A stretch of DNA of 38,372 nucleotides from Halorubrum tebenquichense DSM 14210 (GTDB lineage: Archaea; Halobacteriota; Halobacteria; Halobacteriales; Haloferacaceae). Positions 1 through 7,651 of the stretch are shown piece by piece (position 1 is the first letter of the stretch; each line of letters starts with the position of its first letter). The notes under the pieces were generated by a model. The model was not told the origin of the DNA and did no database searches. It was given only the letters and a program-made list of their open reading frames with translations. The stretch lies in contig NZ_AOJD01000077.1 in NCBI RefSeq assembly GCF_000337415.1, forward strand, positions 124,583 to 162,954, in the 5' to 3' direction. The translations under genes and the position numbers were made by a program.

Positions 1-80
1 CGACCACGAAAGCGAGGACGAACACGACCACGAAAGCGAGGACGAACACGACCACGAAAGCGAGGACGAACACGACCACG
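1..80 (+). repeat. 24-bp tandem repeat encoding a His/Asp/Glu-rich loop
   Basis: Three full copies and a partial fourth copy of a 24-bp unit, read in frame, encode the octapeptide DHESEDEH. The copies are identical, which points to recent expansion by slippage or recombination. The left boundary is outside the window, so the true copy number is unknown. Histidine-rich charged loops of this kind are characteristic of zinc-specific cluster A-I binding proteins. Confidence 0.95.
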
Positions 81-616
81 GAGCGATGGACCCGCATTTC
101 TGGCTCGACCCCCAGCGAGCCGCCCAAGCGGTCGGTAAACTTGAGGCGACGTTCGCCGAGATGGACGGCGAAAACGCCGAGGTGTACGCCGACAACGCGG
201 CCGCCTACCGCGACCAGCTCGAGGAACTCGACGGCGAGATCCAGTCGATCGTCGACGACGCGCCGAAGGAGACGCTGTTCGTCGCCGGTCACGACGCGTT
301 CCAGTACCTCGAAGACCGCTACGGCCTGCGTGTCGAGTCGCTGACGGACCTCTCGCCGGACGACCAGCCCACGCCGCGAGACATCGAGCGCGCCCAAGAC
401 ATCATCGACGAACACGGGCTCGCGCACGTCTGTGCCGATCCGCTGGAAGATCAGACCGCGGCCGAACAGCTCGTCGAGGAAACCGACGCGACTGGGATGC
501 TACCGCTGACGGCGATCCCGGGGCAGACGAGCGAGTGGGCCGACAACGATTGGGGGTACATCGAGATCATGGAGAACATCAACCTCGACACGCTCGAAAC
601 CGCGCTCAACGCATGA
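2..616 (+). CDS. znuA: Zinc/manganese ABC transporter substrate-binding protein, C-terminal part
   Basis: This is the 3' portion of a cluster A-I (ZnuA/TroA family) extracellular metal-binding protein; the N-terminus, signal peptide and first metal ligand lie upstream of the window. After the His-rich repeat comes the family motif DPHFWLDP, whose histidine is normally a metal ligand, then AGHDAFQYLEDRYGL, containing another conserved His, and a C-terminal region ending in the typical NxxxxxxAL helix. The protein would capture divalent metal outside the membrane and hand it to the permease encoded at 1619. The charged loop favours zinc over manganese, but this is inference. It overlaps the next gene by ATGA and starts an apparent operon with 613, 831 and 1619. 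Confidence 0.9.
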   Translation, partial: DHESEDEHDHESEDEHDHESEDEHDHGAMDPHFWLDPQRAAQAVGKLEATFAEMDGENAEVYADNAAAYRDQLEELDGEIQSIVDDAPKETLFVAGHDAFQYLEDRYGLRVESLTDLSPDDQPTPRDIERAQDIIDEHGLAHVCADPLEDQTAAEQLVEETDATGMLPLTAIPGQTSEWADNDWGYIEIMENINLDTLETALNA

Positions 617-834
617 ATAATACGGACCCCGACAGCACGCGTCCGAGCTGGGACGGAACAGAAACGCCCGGTCCGTCTGACCGCCAGCGACCGGAACTCC
701 TCGCGCTCGTCGTCGGGTCCACAGACGAGCCGACGTGTACGATCTACCCGCCGGATGTGGCGGCTCCATACCGGTCGACGACCTGGATCAGCGCGTCCGG
801 TGACGGCTTCGTACGTCTCGAACAGCACCGATGA
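613..834 (+). CDS. Small haloarchaeal protein resembling DUF7511
   Basis: A 73-residue protein beginning at the ATG that overlaps the znuA stop, and itself ending in an ATGA overlap with the ATPase gene, so it is almost certainly translated with the transporter. An acidic Asp/Ser/Thr-rich N-terminus of about 27 residues precedes a compact domain with the pattern CTIYPPD...TTWISA...FVRLE. That pattern matches my memory of the haloarchaeal DUF7511 family of unknown function. There is no signal peptide or membrane segment. Its place inside a metal-transport operon suggests an accessory or regulatory job, but nothing in the sequence proves it. A longer reading frame starting at 535 lies inside znuA and is less likely. 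Confidence 0.75.
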   Translation: MNNTDPDSTRPSWDGTETPGPSDRQRPELLALVVGSTDEPTCTIYPPDVAAPYRSTTWISASGDGFVRLEQHR

Positions 835-1616
835 CAACCGAAACAGCAGGGGCTGAATCGCTCCGAAGGCGTTCGGAAGAACTCGTCGTCAGCGTCGATG
901 ATGTCAGCTTCGCGTACGGGGACCTCCCCGTGATCGAATCGGTGTCGATCGATGTCGAGCCGGGGGCGTTTCTCGGGCTCGTCGGGCCGAACGGCAGCGG
1001 AAAGAGCACGTTGCTGAACCTGATGCTCGGTCTCCAGAAACCGGACACGGGGACGGTTCAGCTGTTCGGTGAGCCCGCAGGCGAGTTCGACGCCGGCGAG
1101 CGGATCGGCTACGTCCCACAGAACGCCACGGCCGCCGCCGATCGAATGCCAGTGACCGTTCGCGAACTCGTCACGATGGGGCGATACCCCCGGCGGCTCG
1201 TCGGTCGGTTCTCGGATGAAGACCGCCGCGCGATCGACGATGCGCTCCGCGCGGTCGAGATCACGGACCTGGCCGACCGTCGGGTCGGTCAGCTCTCCGG
1301 AGGCCAGCGCCAGCGCGTCTTCATCGCGCGTGCGCTCGCCGCCGAAGCCGACCTGCTCGCGCTCGACGAGCCGACGGTCGGCGTCGATGCCGAGTCCAGA
1401 GAGGCCTTCTACGAGCTGTTAGCTGACCTCAACGACTCGGGGCTCACTATCCTGTTGATCGAACACGATATCGGTGTCGTCACGACCTACGCCAGCGAGA
1501 TCGCCTGTCTCAACCGACGACTGTACTTCGACGGCGATCCCGAGGACTTCGTCGCCACTGACGCTCTCGCAGCCGCGTACGGCACCGATCAACACGTGTT
1601 AACTCACGATCACTGA
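831..1616 (+). CDS. znuC: Metal ABC transporter ATP-binding protein
   Basis: The 261-residue ATPase of the zinc/manganese ABC importer. Walker A is GPNGSGKST at residues 52-60, the ABC signature is LSGGQRQR, Walker B is LLALDEPT, and the switch histidine lies in LLIEHD. It couples ATP hydrolysis on the cytoplasmic side to metal import through the permease encoded two bases downstream. The start overlaps the preceding small gene by ATGA. The first 20 residues are charged and probably disordered, so translation could also begin slightly inside, but the overlap supports the given start. Length is normal for the family. Confidence 0.95.
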   Translation: MTTETAGAESLRRRSEELVVSVDDVSFAYGDLPVIESVSIDVEPGAFLGLVGPNGSGKSTLLNLMLGLQKPDTGTVQLFGEPAGEFDAGERIGYVPQNATAAADRMPVTVRELVTMGRYPRRLVGRFSDEDRRAIDDALRAVEITDLADRRVGQLSGGQRQRVFIARALAAEADLLALDEPTVGVDAESREAFYELLADLNDSGLTILLIEHDIGVVTTYASEIACLNRRLYFDGDPEDFVATDALAAAYGTDQHVLTHDH

Positions 1617-1618
1617 GT

Positions 1619-2674
1619 ATGACTTCCCACCACCTCGCGACGATTCTGTTACAGGGATCGACAGATAGCTTTTCACCGATCGAGAGCTTGTGGCGGCTCT
1701 TCGAGTGGTTGCTCGTCGACGTGTACGGAACCGGAATGAACCTCCTGTCCGAGCTGTTGGGCGTGCGGATGCTCGGCTATCCGTATATGCAGCGAGCCTA
1801 TCTCGCGGCGGTCTGTATCGCGGTGATCGGCCCGCTCGTCGGCACGTTTCTCGTCCACCGCGAACTGTCGATGCTCGCCGACACGCTCGCTCACACCGCC
1901 TTCGCGGGCGTGGCGGTCGGGCTGTTTCTCAACGCGGCATTATCGCTGTCGCTGTCGCCGCTGTTGACCGCAATGATCGTCGCCGTCGGAACGGCGCTGC
2001 TCGTCGAACTGCTGATCGATTACGCGGACGCCTACAGTGACACGTCGCTGGCGATCGTCCTCACGACCGGGTTCGCACTCGGAAGTGTCCTCATCACCGC
2101 GACGGACGGTGGGATCGCCGTCGGAATCGACGCGTACCTCTTCGGCAGTCTCTCGACCGTCTCGAAGGACAACGTCGGGTTGCTCGTCGCGATGAGCCTC
2201 CTCATCGGCACGCTCGTCACAGTCGCGTACCGCCCGCTGTTGTACGTCACCGTTGACGCAACCGCGGCACGGGCCGCCCGGATCAACGTTCGGCTCTACA
2301 AGCGCCTGATGGTCGTGCTTACGGCGCTCGTCGTCGTCAGCGCGATGCAGATCATGGGGGTCATCTTGGTCGCGGCGATGCTCGTCGTGCCGGTCGCCAC
2401 GGCGGGATTCGTCGCACAGAGTTTCAAACAGTCGATACTGCTGGCGATCCTTGCCGCCGAGTTCGCCGTGCTGTCGGGCGTGACACTCGCGTATGTATAT
2501 GGAATCGCGGCTGGGGGCTCAATTGTCCTCTCGGCGGCAGCGGTCTACGCGACGGTTCTCGTGGTGACCAAAGTCGACATCCGGTGGGTGCTTCGGCTGC
2601 TCCCGACGCGTTCCGGACCCTCAGTCGAGCATGCGGAGCAGGGGCTCGAAGCCGATGGCGGTGAGCGAGAGTGA
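1619..2674 (+). CDS. znuB: Metal ABC transporter permease (ABC-3 family)
   Basis: A 351-residue integral membrane protein with about eight or nine hydrophobic segments, and the family features PLVGTFLVHRELSMLADTLAH and FAGVAVG early in the chain. It forms the membrane pore of the importer with the products of 2 and 831. The N-terminus has an extra hydrophilic-to-amphipathic stretch of about 50 residues compared with bacterial ZnuB, as seen in other haloarchaeal homologues, and the C-terminus is an acidic tail. The gene starts two bases after the ATPase stop and overlaps the next gene by GTGA. Confidence 0.93.
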   Translation: MTSHHLATILLQGSTDSFSPIESLWRLFEWLLVDVYGTGMNLLSELLGVRMLGYPYMQRAYLAAVCIAVIGPLVGTFLVHRELSMLADTLAHTAFAGVAVGLFLNAALSLSLSPLLTAMIVAVGTALLVELLIDYADAYSDTSLAIVLTTGFALGSVLITATDGGIAVGIDAYLFGSLSTVSKDNVGLLVAMSLLIGTLVTVAYRPLLYVTVDATAARAARINVRLYKRLMVVLTALVVVSAMQIMGVILVAAMLVVPVATAGFVAQSFKQSILLAILAAEFAVLSGVTLAYVYGIAAGGSIVLSAAAVYATVLVVTKVDIRWVLRLLPTRSGPSVEHAEQGLEADGGERE

Positions 2675-3963
2675 CGACCAACGACGCTCTCGAAGAACAC
2701 CCGGCCCCCAACCGTCAGCCGTACGAATATGTGATCGTCGGCGGCGGGATCCACGGCACGTGTCTCGCGAACTACCTCCTCACAGAAGGAGAATACACGC
2801 ACGACGAGATTCGAATACTCGATCCGCGCGAGGAGTTACTCGCGTCGTTCGGCAAAAAGGCTCGTCAGTGTGGGATTGAGACGCTTCGGTCGACGTTCGT
2901 CCATCATATCGATACCGAGTCGTTCTCGCTCGAGTCGTTCGCGGAAGGACACCACCGAGCGCACGAGCTCGTGTCGACGGAGAATCACCCCGATCGACCG
3001 ACGCTTGACCTCTTTCTCGACCACGCGCGCGACATCATCGACCGCCGTGACCTCGATAAGTGTCACTACCGGTCAAGGGTGATAGGAATTTCCCGATCTA
3101 CGTCTCAGGAGGCCTATGTCGTGGAAACAGACGCGGAGACGATTGAGGCCCACCGCGTCGTCCTGGCCGTCGGACTCGGCGCGACGCCCACGCTCCCGGA
3201 GTGGACGACGTCGCTCTCGGAGGACACGCCGCTCGCACACGTGTGGGACGACGAGTTCGATCCGACAACGACGAGCGAATTCGAGGGGCGGACGTTCGTC
3301 GTCGGAGGCGGCATCACGGCCGGGCAGCTCGCCTGTCGCCTGGCAGAACAGACTGACGTGACGCTCCTGTCGCGTCACGAACTCGATATCGAGCTGACCG
3401 AGGCCGACCCGTACTGGATCAACTGGCGTCACATCGGCAAGGAAATCCACACGCTGCCACCGGGGTCGGAGGCTCGTCTCGATCGGATTCGGGCCGTCAG
3501 AAACGACGCCACCATCCCGCCATACGTCGAACAGCGACTGTCCGAAGCGTGTGACGACGGTGCACTCGAACTCCGGCGAGGCGAAATCACGTCTGCGCAC
3601 GCGACAGACGAGGGGTTGTCCCTCCGCTTCGACGACGGTACGAGGGCGACAGGCGCACGGGTCGTCCTCGCCACCGGACTCGAACCGGTTCCGGAGCGGC
3701 CGGTGGTCAAACGCGTCAGCGAGTCGCTGTCGCTCGCACGTGGGGCGGAGGGGTTTCCCGTCCTCGACGATCGAACACTCGCGTGGAGACGGACCGACGG
3801 CGACGAGTCCGCGGTGTACGTTTCGGGCGCGCTCGCGGAGCCCAGCGTCGGCCCCTTCGCTCGCAACATCGTCGGCGCTCGACGCGCCGCGGAACGAATC
3901 CTCGATCCCCCAGACCAGGCGCGGGCAGAGTCGCTCCCGATGAGCTCTCGAAGCGGGTCCTGA
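2671..3963 (+). CDS. FAD/NAD(P)-binding oxidoreductase, likely part of the zinc operon
   Basis: A 430-residue flavoprotein-like protein translated from a GTG that overlaps the permease stop. Two dinucleotide-binding motifs are visible: GGGIHGTCLANYLL near residue 24 and VVGGGITAGQLACRL near residue 210, with ATGLEP near residue 330 as in two-domain FAD/NAD(P) monooxygenase- or lysine/ornithine-hydroxylase-like enzymes. No signal peptide or transmembrane segment is seen. The substrate cannot be read from the sequence. Four-base coupling to znuB suggests a function under metal limitation, for example making or modifying a metal-binding ligand or redox control of zinc thiolates; that is inference. 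Confidence 0.85.
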   Translation: MTTNDALEEHPAPNRQPYEYVIVGGGIHGTCLANYLLTEGEYTHDEIRILDPREELLASFGKKARQCGIETLRSTFVHHIDTESFSLESFAEGHHRAHELVSTENHPDRPTLDLFLDHARDIIDRRDLDKCHYRSRVIGISRSTSQEAYVVETDAETIEAHRVVLAVGLGATPTLPEWTTSLSEDTPLAHVWDDEFDPTTTSEFEGRTFVVGGGITAGQLACRLAEQTDVTLLSRHELDIELTEADPYWINWRHIGKEIHTLPPGSEARLDRIRAVRNDATIPPYVEQRLSEACDDGALELRRGEITSAHATDEGLSLRFDDGTRATGARVVLATGLEPVPERPVVKRVSESLSLARGAEGFPVLDDRTLAWRRTDGDESAVYVSGALAEPSVGPFARNIVGARRAAERILDPPDQARAESLPMSSRSGS

Positions 3964-3964
3964 C

Positions 3965-4348
3965 GTGGCTTCGACCGATCTCACGCTGGCCGTCTCGTTG
4001 GGCGCACTCGATCGACTCGCACGGCCCGACCGCGCGCTCGAAGACGCCGCAACGTGGGCAAGTCACGTCGGAATCGTCTCCTCGGAGCCGTCATACATCG
4101 AACGACGGCGAGTGCGAGAGGCCGGCTATCATCAGGAGTTTCTGTCCGGGCCGCGTTCCGTAGCAGAGGCGCTCTCGGCCGTTCGAAACAACTTCCAGAC
4201 GGAGCGGTACGTGTTCGTCGGAACCGATGAGACCAGCGGGGCGGTGGAGGCGGTCTCCGGCTGGACATATCAGCCGATTGTGGACGCCGCGACGGCTGCG
4301 GACTGGAAACTGTCGACTCCCTCTAGTGTGAACCGCGACTGGCCGTAG
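3965..4348 (+). CDS. Conserved haloarchaeal protein resembling DUF7124
   Basis: A 127-residue protein starting at GTG one base after the previous stop, so it probably ends the znu operon. The sequence has the pattern LTLAVSLGALDRL...DRALEDAATWASHVGIVS...FLSGPRSVAEAL...RYVFVGTDE, which agrees with my recollection of haloarchaeal DUF7124, a family with no known biochemical role. It is soluble, mixed alpha/beta and lacks cysteine metal sites. The next 80 bases are AT-rich with no gene, consistent with the end of the transcript. Confidence 0.7.
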   Translation: MASTDLTLAVSLGALDRLARPDRALEDAATWASHVGIVSSEPSYIERRRVREAGYHQEFLSGPRSVAEALSAVRNNFQTERYVFVGTDETSGAVEAVSGWTYQPIVDAATAADWKLSTPSSVNRDWP

Positions 4349-4430
4349 CGGCAACCGCTAAACCAGTTCTGTTTAAATAATTATAAACTGATAATAAAGG
4401 CGTGGTGAATAGAGAGCGCATAGTTAGCAT

Positions 4431-5003
4431 CTACGGCCTGAACGTGTTCTCTGAAATAATCGCATTTGACGGAGTGTGGACGATGATCACTTCGAGTTCG
4501 TCAGCGTCAGGTCCGTTCGGATCCTCACGGAAATCAGCTCCGTCAGTAACCGGTATCCGGAATATAATACTCTGCCCAGCAGTCCAAGTAGAACTGTCGT
4601 CAAACAGGACTCCATCAGTCACACCCCTCCCAGAAACTAGATCCTCGTTACCCTCGTAACTCTCATCATCAAACGTCGTATCGCTAGGTGGGAGATTTAC
4701 CAACCGAACCTGTGTATCATCCATATTATTACCACTCGCACGAACGATTATCTCCATCTCGTCAAGAGGAACGCCTTCTCCGGCTATGTGTGTGATCCGG
4801 ACAATTTGCTTGTTACCTGCTCTTTCGCCGGGAGGAGTAACGGTAAACTCACCGGTTGTATCAGCAACGTTTGGCGCAGGCTCGTTAATATCATCAGCGA
4901 CATAAAAAAAGAACACAGAGACTGTCGCAGCTAAAATAATGACAATTGCGACCATGAGAATAGTCGAAACAACAGGTGTGACAGCACGATTCTGCTGATT
5001 CAT
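4431..5003 (-). CDS. Type IV pilin-like protein (archaeal prepilin)
   Basis: A 190-residue secreted pilin-like protein. Starting at the ATG at 5003 gives MNQQNRAVTPVVSTILMVA, a classical haloarchaeal prepilin peptide: a short positive leader, a PibD-type cleavage site around R/AVTP and a hydrophobic helix of about 20 residues that would form the filament core. The rest is a hydrophilic beta-rich domain ending in HTPSNAIISENTFRP. The frame remains open 24 codons upstream, but that extension would bury the leader, so the internal start is preferred. Base composition is visibly richer in A/T than its neighbours and no pilus assembly genes are nearby, which suggests an orphan, perhaps acquired, adhesin. 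Confidence 0.85.
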   Translation of the reverse strand: MNQQNRAVTPVVSTILMVAIVIILAATVSVFFFYVADDINEPAPNVADTTGEFTVTPPGERAGNKQIVRITHIAGEGVPLDEMEIIVRASGNNMDDTQVRLVNLPPSDTTFDDESYEGNEDLVSGRGVTDGVLFDDSSTWTAGQSIIFRIPVTDGADFREDPNGPDADELEVIIVHTPSNAIISENTFRP

Positions 5004-5087
5004 TGCTATGTTTATCCGCTGTTGAGCAATACAATTACCGGACTTGCTACTGTATCCAACCTCTATATTCAGCACGGCTACTGATAC

Positions 5088-5099
5088 TTATTAATAAAT
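5088..5099 (-). promoter_or_regulatory. Candidate TATA box for the pilin gene
   Basis: On the minus strand this reads ATTTATTAATAA, an archaeal box A-like stretch in an AT-rich gap upstream of the pilin. It would give a leader of roughly 60 bases to the preferred start. A second AT-rich patch near 5070-5080 is an alternative. No experimental support. Confidence 0.3.
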
Positions 5100-5171
5100 G
5101 ATAATTTCTACAAAGCCGGCGGATGGTAACCGACAGCGTCCAAATAGTTCCTGAATTAGGGGTCGCACTCG

Positions 5172-5627
5172 TCAGAGAAACCGTTCGTCGGCCTGTTTCG
5201 ATCGAATCGCCGACGCCGATGCGTCCATCCACCCCGTCTCCGTTTCGGACGGAACGTCGAACTCCGGAACGAACGGCTTGACGTCCAGCAACGGTGTTCC
5301 GTCGACGACGTCGATACCGCCTACCGTCAGTTCGCGTCCCTCGACGGACTCGACCGAGACCACGGAGAGCCCGATCGGGTTCGGACGTTGCGGGGCCCGC
5401 GTCGAGAAGACACCGCGTTGCTCGTCGTCGAGAAACGGCTCGACGCTCAGCGGAGCGTCGTCACCAGACGCGTGAAAGTGGTACAACAGGATACAGTGCG
5501 AAAACCCGTCGAGGTCTGCCAGTCCGTCCGCAAACGGCGGATCGAGTTCGACGGTTCCCGTTACCGAATCTGCGCCGACAGGCTGAATCGGCATCCCCTC
5601 GGGCGATTCAAATGGGGTCCGGATCAC
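5172..5627 (-). CDS. trmO: tRNA (N6-threonylcarbamoyladenosine37-N6)-methyltransferase, TsaA/TrmO family
   Basis: A 151-residue SAM-dependent methyltransferase-type beta-barrel protein that methylates the t6A37 base of certain tRNAs in bacteria; archaeal homologues are usually annotated by similarity. Family motifs are VIRTPFE at the start, LDGFSHCILLYHFH, GVFSTRAPQRPNPIGLSVV and GTPLLDVKPFVPEFD. The only available start is GTG at 5627. The upstream codons in frame read E-S-I-G, which is the usual family N-terminus, but they are preceded directly by TAA. The protein may therefore lack the first few usual residues. A short spacer separates it from the pilin. Confidence 0.88.
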   Translation of the reverse strand: MIRTPFESPEGMPIQPVGADSVTGTVELDPPFADGLADLDGFSHCILLYHFHASGDDAPLSVEPFLDDEQRGVFSTRAPQRPNPIGLSVVSVESVEGRELTVGGIDVVDGTPLLDVKPFVPEFDVPSETETGWMDASASAIRSKQADERFL

Positions 5628-5740
5628 TCCGATCGATTCTTAACTGAACGTGTCTGTGGGCACGACCGTGTCTCGGCCTGTGAAGGAAAAGTCAGTATCG
5701 TAATCGAGGGTGCGGCTGTACCGTACCGGGGAGTGACTGA

Positions 5741-5893
5741 TTAGTGACTCTCGTGGACGTGCTCGCGCAGTGAGTCGGTCCCTTCGAACTCCTCGTCACA
5801 CACGGCACATCGGTCGTGGTGCAAGGCGACGTGCTGGGTCACACCGGCAGCGCTCTGGAACTGTGCATCGCAGTTGGTGCATGCGTACGACAT
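5741..5893 (-). CDS. 50-residue double C2H2 zinc-finger protein
   Basis: A small open frame from ATG at 5893 to TAA at 5741. It has two zinc-finger-like units: C5-x2-C8 with H21, H25 and H26, and C29-x2-C32 with H45, H47 and H50. The linker between first cysteines and histidines has the hydrophobic spacing of classical fingers (YACTNCDAQF, CAVCDEEF). Short zinc-finger proteins are widespread in haloarchaea and are usually of unknown function. It stands alone on the minus strand with an AT-rich upstream region. Its location inside a zinc-homeostasis cluster makes a role as zinc sensor, zinc buffer or DNA-binding protein plausible but unproven. Confidence 0.8.
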   Translation of the reverse strand: MSYACTNCDAQFQSAAGVTQHVALHHDRCAVCDEEFEGTDSLREHVHESH

Positions 5894-5976
5894 TACATTA
5901 ACAATCTAGACCCATATACACAAGAATGTTATTAAGAACTGGTGTACGACAACTGCTTTAGAATATTAATTAGAGC

Positions 5977-5998
5977 CACGGGCTAACTAATTCCCGTG
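5977..5998 (-). terminator. Hairpin downstream of the COG0523 operon
   Basis: CACGGG and CCCGTG form a six-base-pair stem around a ten-base AT-rich loop. Read on the minus strand it lies 34 bases after the stop of the gene at 6032-6298 and is followed by an AT-rich stretch, so it could end that transcript. Confidence 0.4.
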
Positions 5999-6031
5999 CG
6001 CACAACGAGAACCGACGAACCAGACGAAGCG

Positions 6032-6298
6032 TTAGCGCAGTTGGTCCGCCCGCTCTCGGAGCGGTGTCGGTAGGCTCGCGTCGTCGGCCAGCGCCGCGAG
6101 TTCTGTTGTCGCTCGGCACCGACCGAGCCCGTTCAACGCCTGCCGGCGGAACGACCCGTTAAAACCGTCTGCGACGACGATAACGCGGAGCTGCGTCGTC
6201 GCGGCGATCTCGGCGAGTTCATCGATCGCCGTTGTGCGGGTCTCGCGTGGCGCGTTCTTGTCGACGGCCGTCCGGAAGAGGGAGCGTGGCGAGGACAT
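6032..6298 (-). CDS. Small HEAT-repeat-like protein linked to the COG0523 gene
   Basis: An 88-residue all-helical protein with two HEAT-like helix pairs: PRETRTTAIDELAEIAATTQ around residues 17-36 and FRRQALNGLGRCRATTELAALADD around 50-73. Its ATG lies two bases after the stop of the upstream GTPase gene, so they are surely cotranscribed. HEAT proteins usually act as binding scaffolds, and the likely partner here is the metallochaperone GTPase or one of its clients. No enzyme motif is visible. Confidence 0.75.
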   Translation of the reverse strand: MSSPRSLFRTAVDKNAPRETRTTAIDELAEIAATTQLRVIVVADGFNGSFRRQALNGLGRCRATTELAALADDASLPTPLRERADQLR

Positions 6299-6300
6299 CG

Positions 6301-7587
6301 TCAGTCTGCGAGGCCGACCTCCTCGGCGCTGTCGTCGGTCGTCTCAGCCGACTCCTCGGTACCCTCGCCAGGTTCGTTATCATCCTCGACATCCCATGTC
6401 GGGAACCGGTCCTCGAAGGCGGTCCAGTCGGCGTTCATCTCCTCGTCGGTCAGCTGGGCCGCGTCGAGGTCGCCACGGAGCGCGTCATGGTCCATATCCG
6501 TCCCAATAAGCACGAGTTGTGTCCCCCTGTCACCCCACTCGTCGTCCCATATCTCTTCGAGTTCCGGATTGGCCTCGAAGTAGGTCTCGCGCTCTTCTTC
6601 CGGGAGCGTCGCGATCCAGTCGCCGGCCGACCCGACTCGGATCGACTGTCCCGCGACGTTCAGCCCGAGTGCCGTCTGCTCGCGACCCGCCACCCAGAAG
6701 TGACCCTTCGAGCGGACGACGTTCGCGGGGAACGCGTCGAGTAGATCGGCGAACCGCTCGGGGTGGAACGGACGGCGCGACGTGTAGACAAACGACGTGA
6801 CACCGTGTTCCTCCTCGGCGGACTCATGCGGCTGCTGGAGTTCTCGTAACCATCCCGCGGACTGACTCGCTTCCTCGAAGTCGAACCGGCCCGTGTCGAG
6901 GATCTTGTCGGGATCGACCGCGCCGTGTTCCGTCCGGATGATCTCCGCACGCGGCTGGAGGACCTCAATCATCTCCTCGATCTCGTCGATTGTCGCCTCG
7001 TCTACGAGGTCACACTTGTTCAACAGGAGGACGTCACAGAACTCGATCTGCTCGATGAGCAGGCTCCCGAGGTCCTTTTCGGTGTCCCCGTCCATGAGCG
7101 ACTCTTTTGAATCGAACGCCGTCCAGAACTGGTGGGCGTCGACGACGGTGACCGTCGTGTCAAGCTCGTAGTAGTCCATCACCTCGATGCCGGTCTCCTC
7201 GTAGAACTCCGTCGGGTCGAGGTCGCCCTGATCGAACCCCATCGTGAGCGTCTGTGCGACAGGTAACGGTTCAGCGACGCCCGTCGATTCGATGACGAGG
7301 TGGTCGAACTCGCGGACCTGAGCGAGCTTCGCAAGCGCGTCCAGCAGATCGCCGCGCAGCTCACAGCAGATGCAGCCGTTCGACAGTTCGATCAGGTCCT
7401 CGTCGTCTTCGGAGATGTCCGAGTGCTCGGCGACGCGTTCCGCGTCGACGTTCACCTCGCCCATGTCGTTGACGAGGACCGCGATATCGAGGTCCGTTCG
7501 CGTGTTCAGAAGGTTATTCAACACGGTCGTCTTTCCCGCGCCGAGGTTGCCGCTCAATACCGTGACGGGGATCGTCTCTCGACTCAT
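6301..7587 (-). CDS. COG0523 (CobW/ZNG1-like) GTP-dependent metallochaperone
   Basis: A 428-residue G3E-family GTPase. Walker A is SGNLGAGKTT at residues 12-21, the diagnostic metal site CxCC is at residues 72-75 (GCICC), the guanine motif is NKCD, and the C-terminal CobW_C domain is followed by an acidic tail of about 30 residues. COG0523 proteins with CxCC load metal, usually zinc, into client proteins and in many bacteria are induced by zinc starvation. The neighbours (znu genes, uS14 variant, FeoB-like transporter) fit a zinc-allocation role. The gene is divergent from the FAD gene at 7652 and shares a 64-base promoter region with it. Confidence 0.93.
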   Translation of the reverse strand: MSRETIPVTVLSGNLGAGKTTVLNNLLNTRTDLDIAVLVNDMGEVNVDAERVAEHSDISEDDEDLIELSNGCICCELRGDLLDALAKLAQVREFDHLVIESTGVAEPLPVAQTLTMGFDQGDLDPTEFYEETGIEVMDYYELDTTVTVVDAHQFWTAFDSKESLMDGDTEKDLGSLLIEQIEFCDVLLLNKCDLVDEATIDEIEEMIEVLQPRAEIIRTEHGAVDPDKILDTGRFDFEEASQSAGWLRELQQPHESAEEEHGVTSFVYTSRRPFHPERFADLLDAFPANVVRSKGHFWVAGREQTALGLNVAGQSIRVGSAGDWIATLPEEERETYFEANPELEEIWDDEWGDRGTQLVLIGTDMDHDALRGDLDAAQLTDEEMNADWTAFEDRFPTWDVEDDNEPGEGTEESAETTDDSAEEVGLAD

Positions 7588-7651
7588 CTGTTATTAATAC
7601 TATAGCGTATATTATTTATATTTGGCTATTGAGTTCCAGTTGTTGCTAATA
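7588..7651. promoter_or_regulatory. Divergent AT-rich promoter between COG0523 and FAD genes
   Basis: The 64 bases between two divergent starts contain an AT-rich core with an imperfect dyad, TAATAC-TATAGC-GTATAT, at 7595-7612, followed by ATTATTTATA. The segment must carry two promoters, and the dyad is the best candidate for a shared regulator-binding site. No known archaeal zinc-regulator consensus was matched. Confidence 0.45.

Noticed and set aside
535-834. A 99-residue frame beginning inside znuA
   Set aside because: The first 26 residues overlap the znuA coding sequence and lack coding character; the ATG at 613, overlapping the znuA stop, is the better start.
3073-3984. A 303-residue open frame on the minus strand opposite the FAD gene at 2671
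   Set aside because: It is arginine- and proline-rich and antisense to a clear flavoprotein; GC-rich haloarchaeal genes often leave the opposite frame open.
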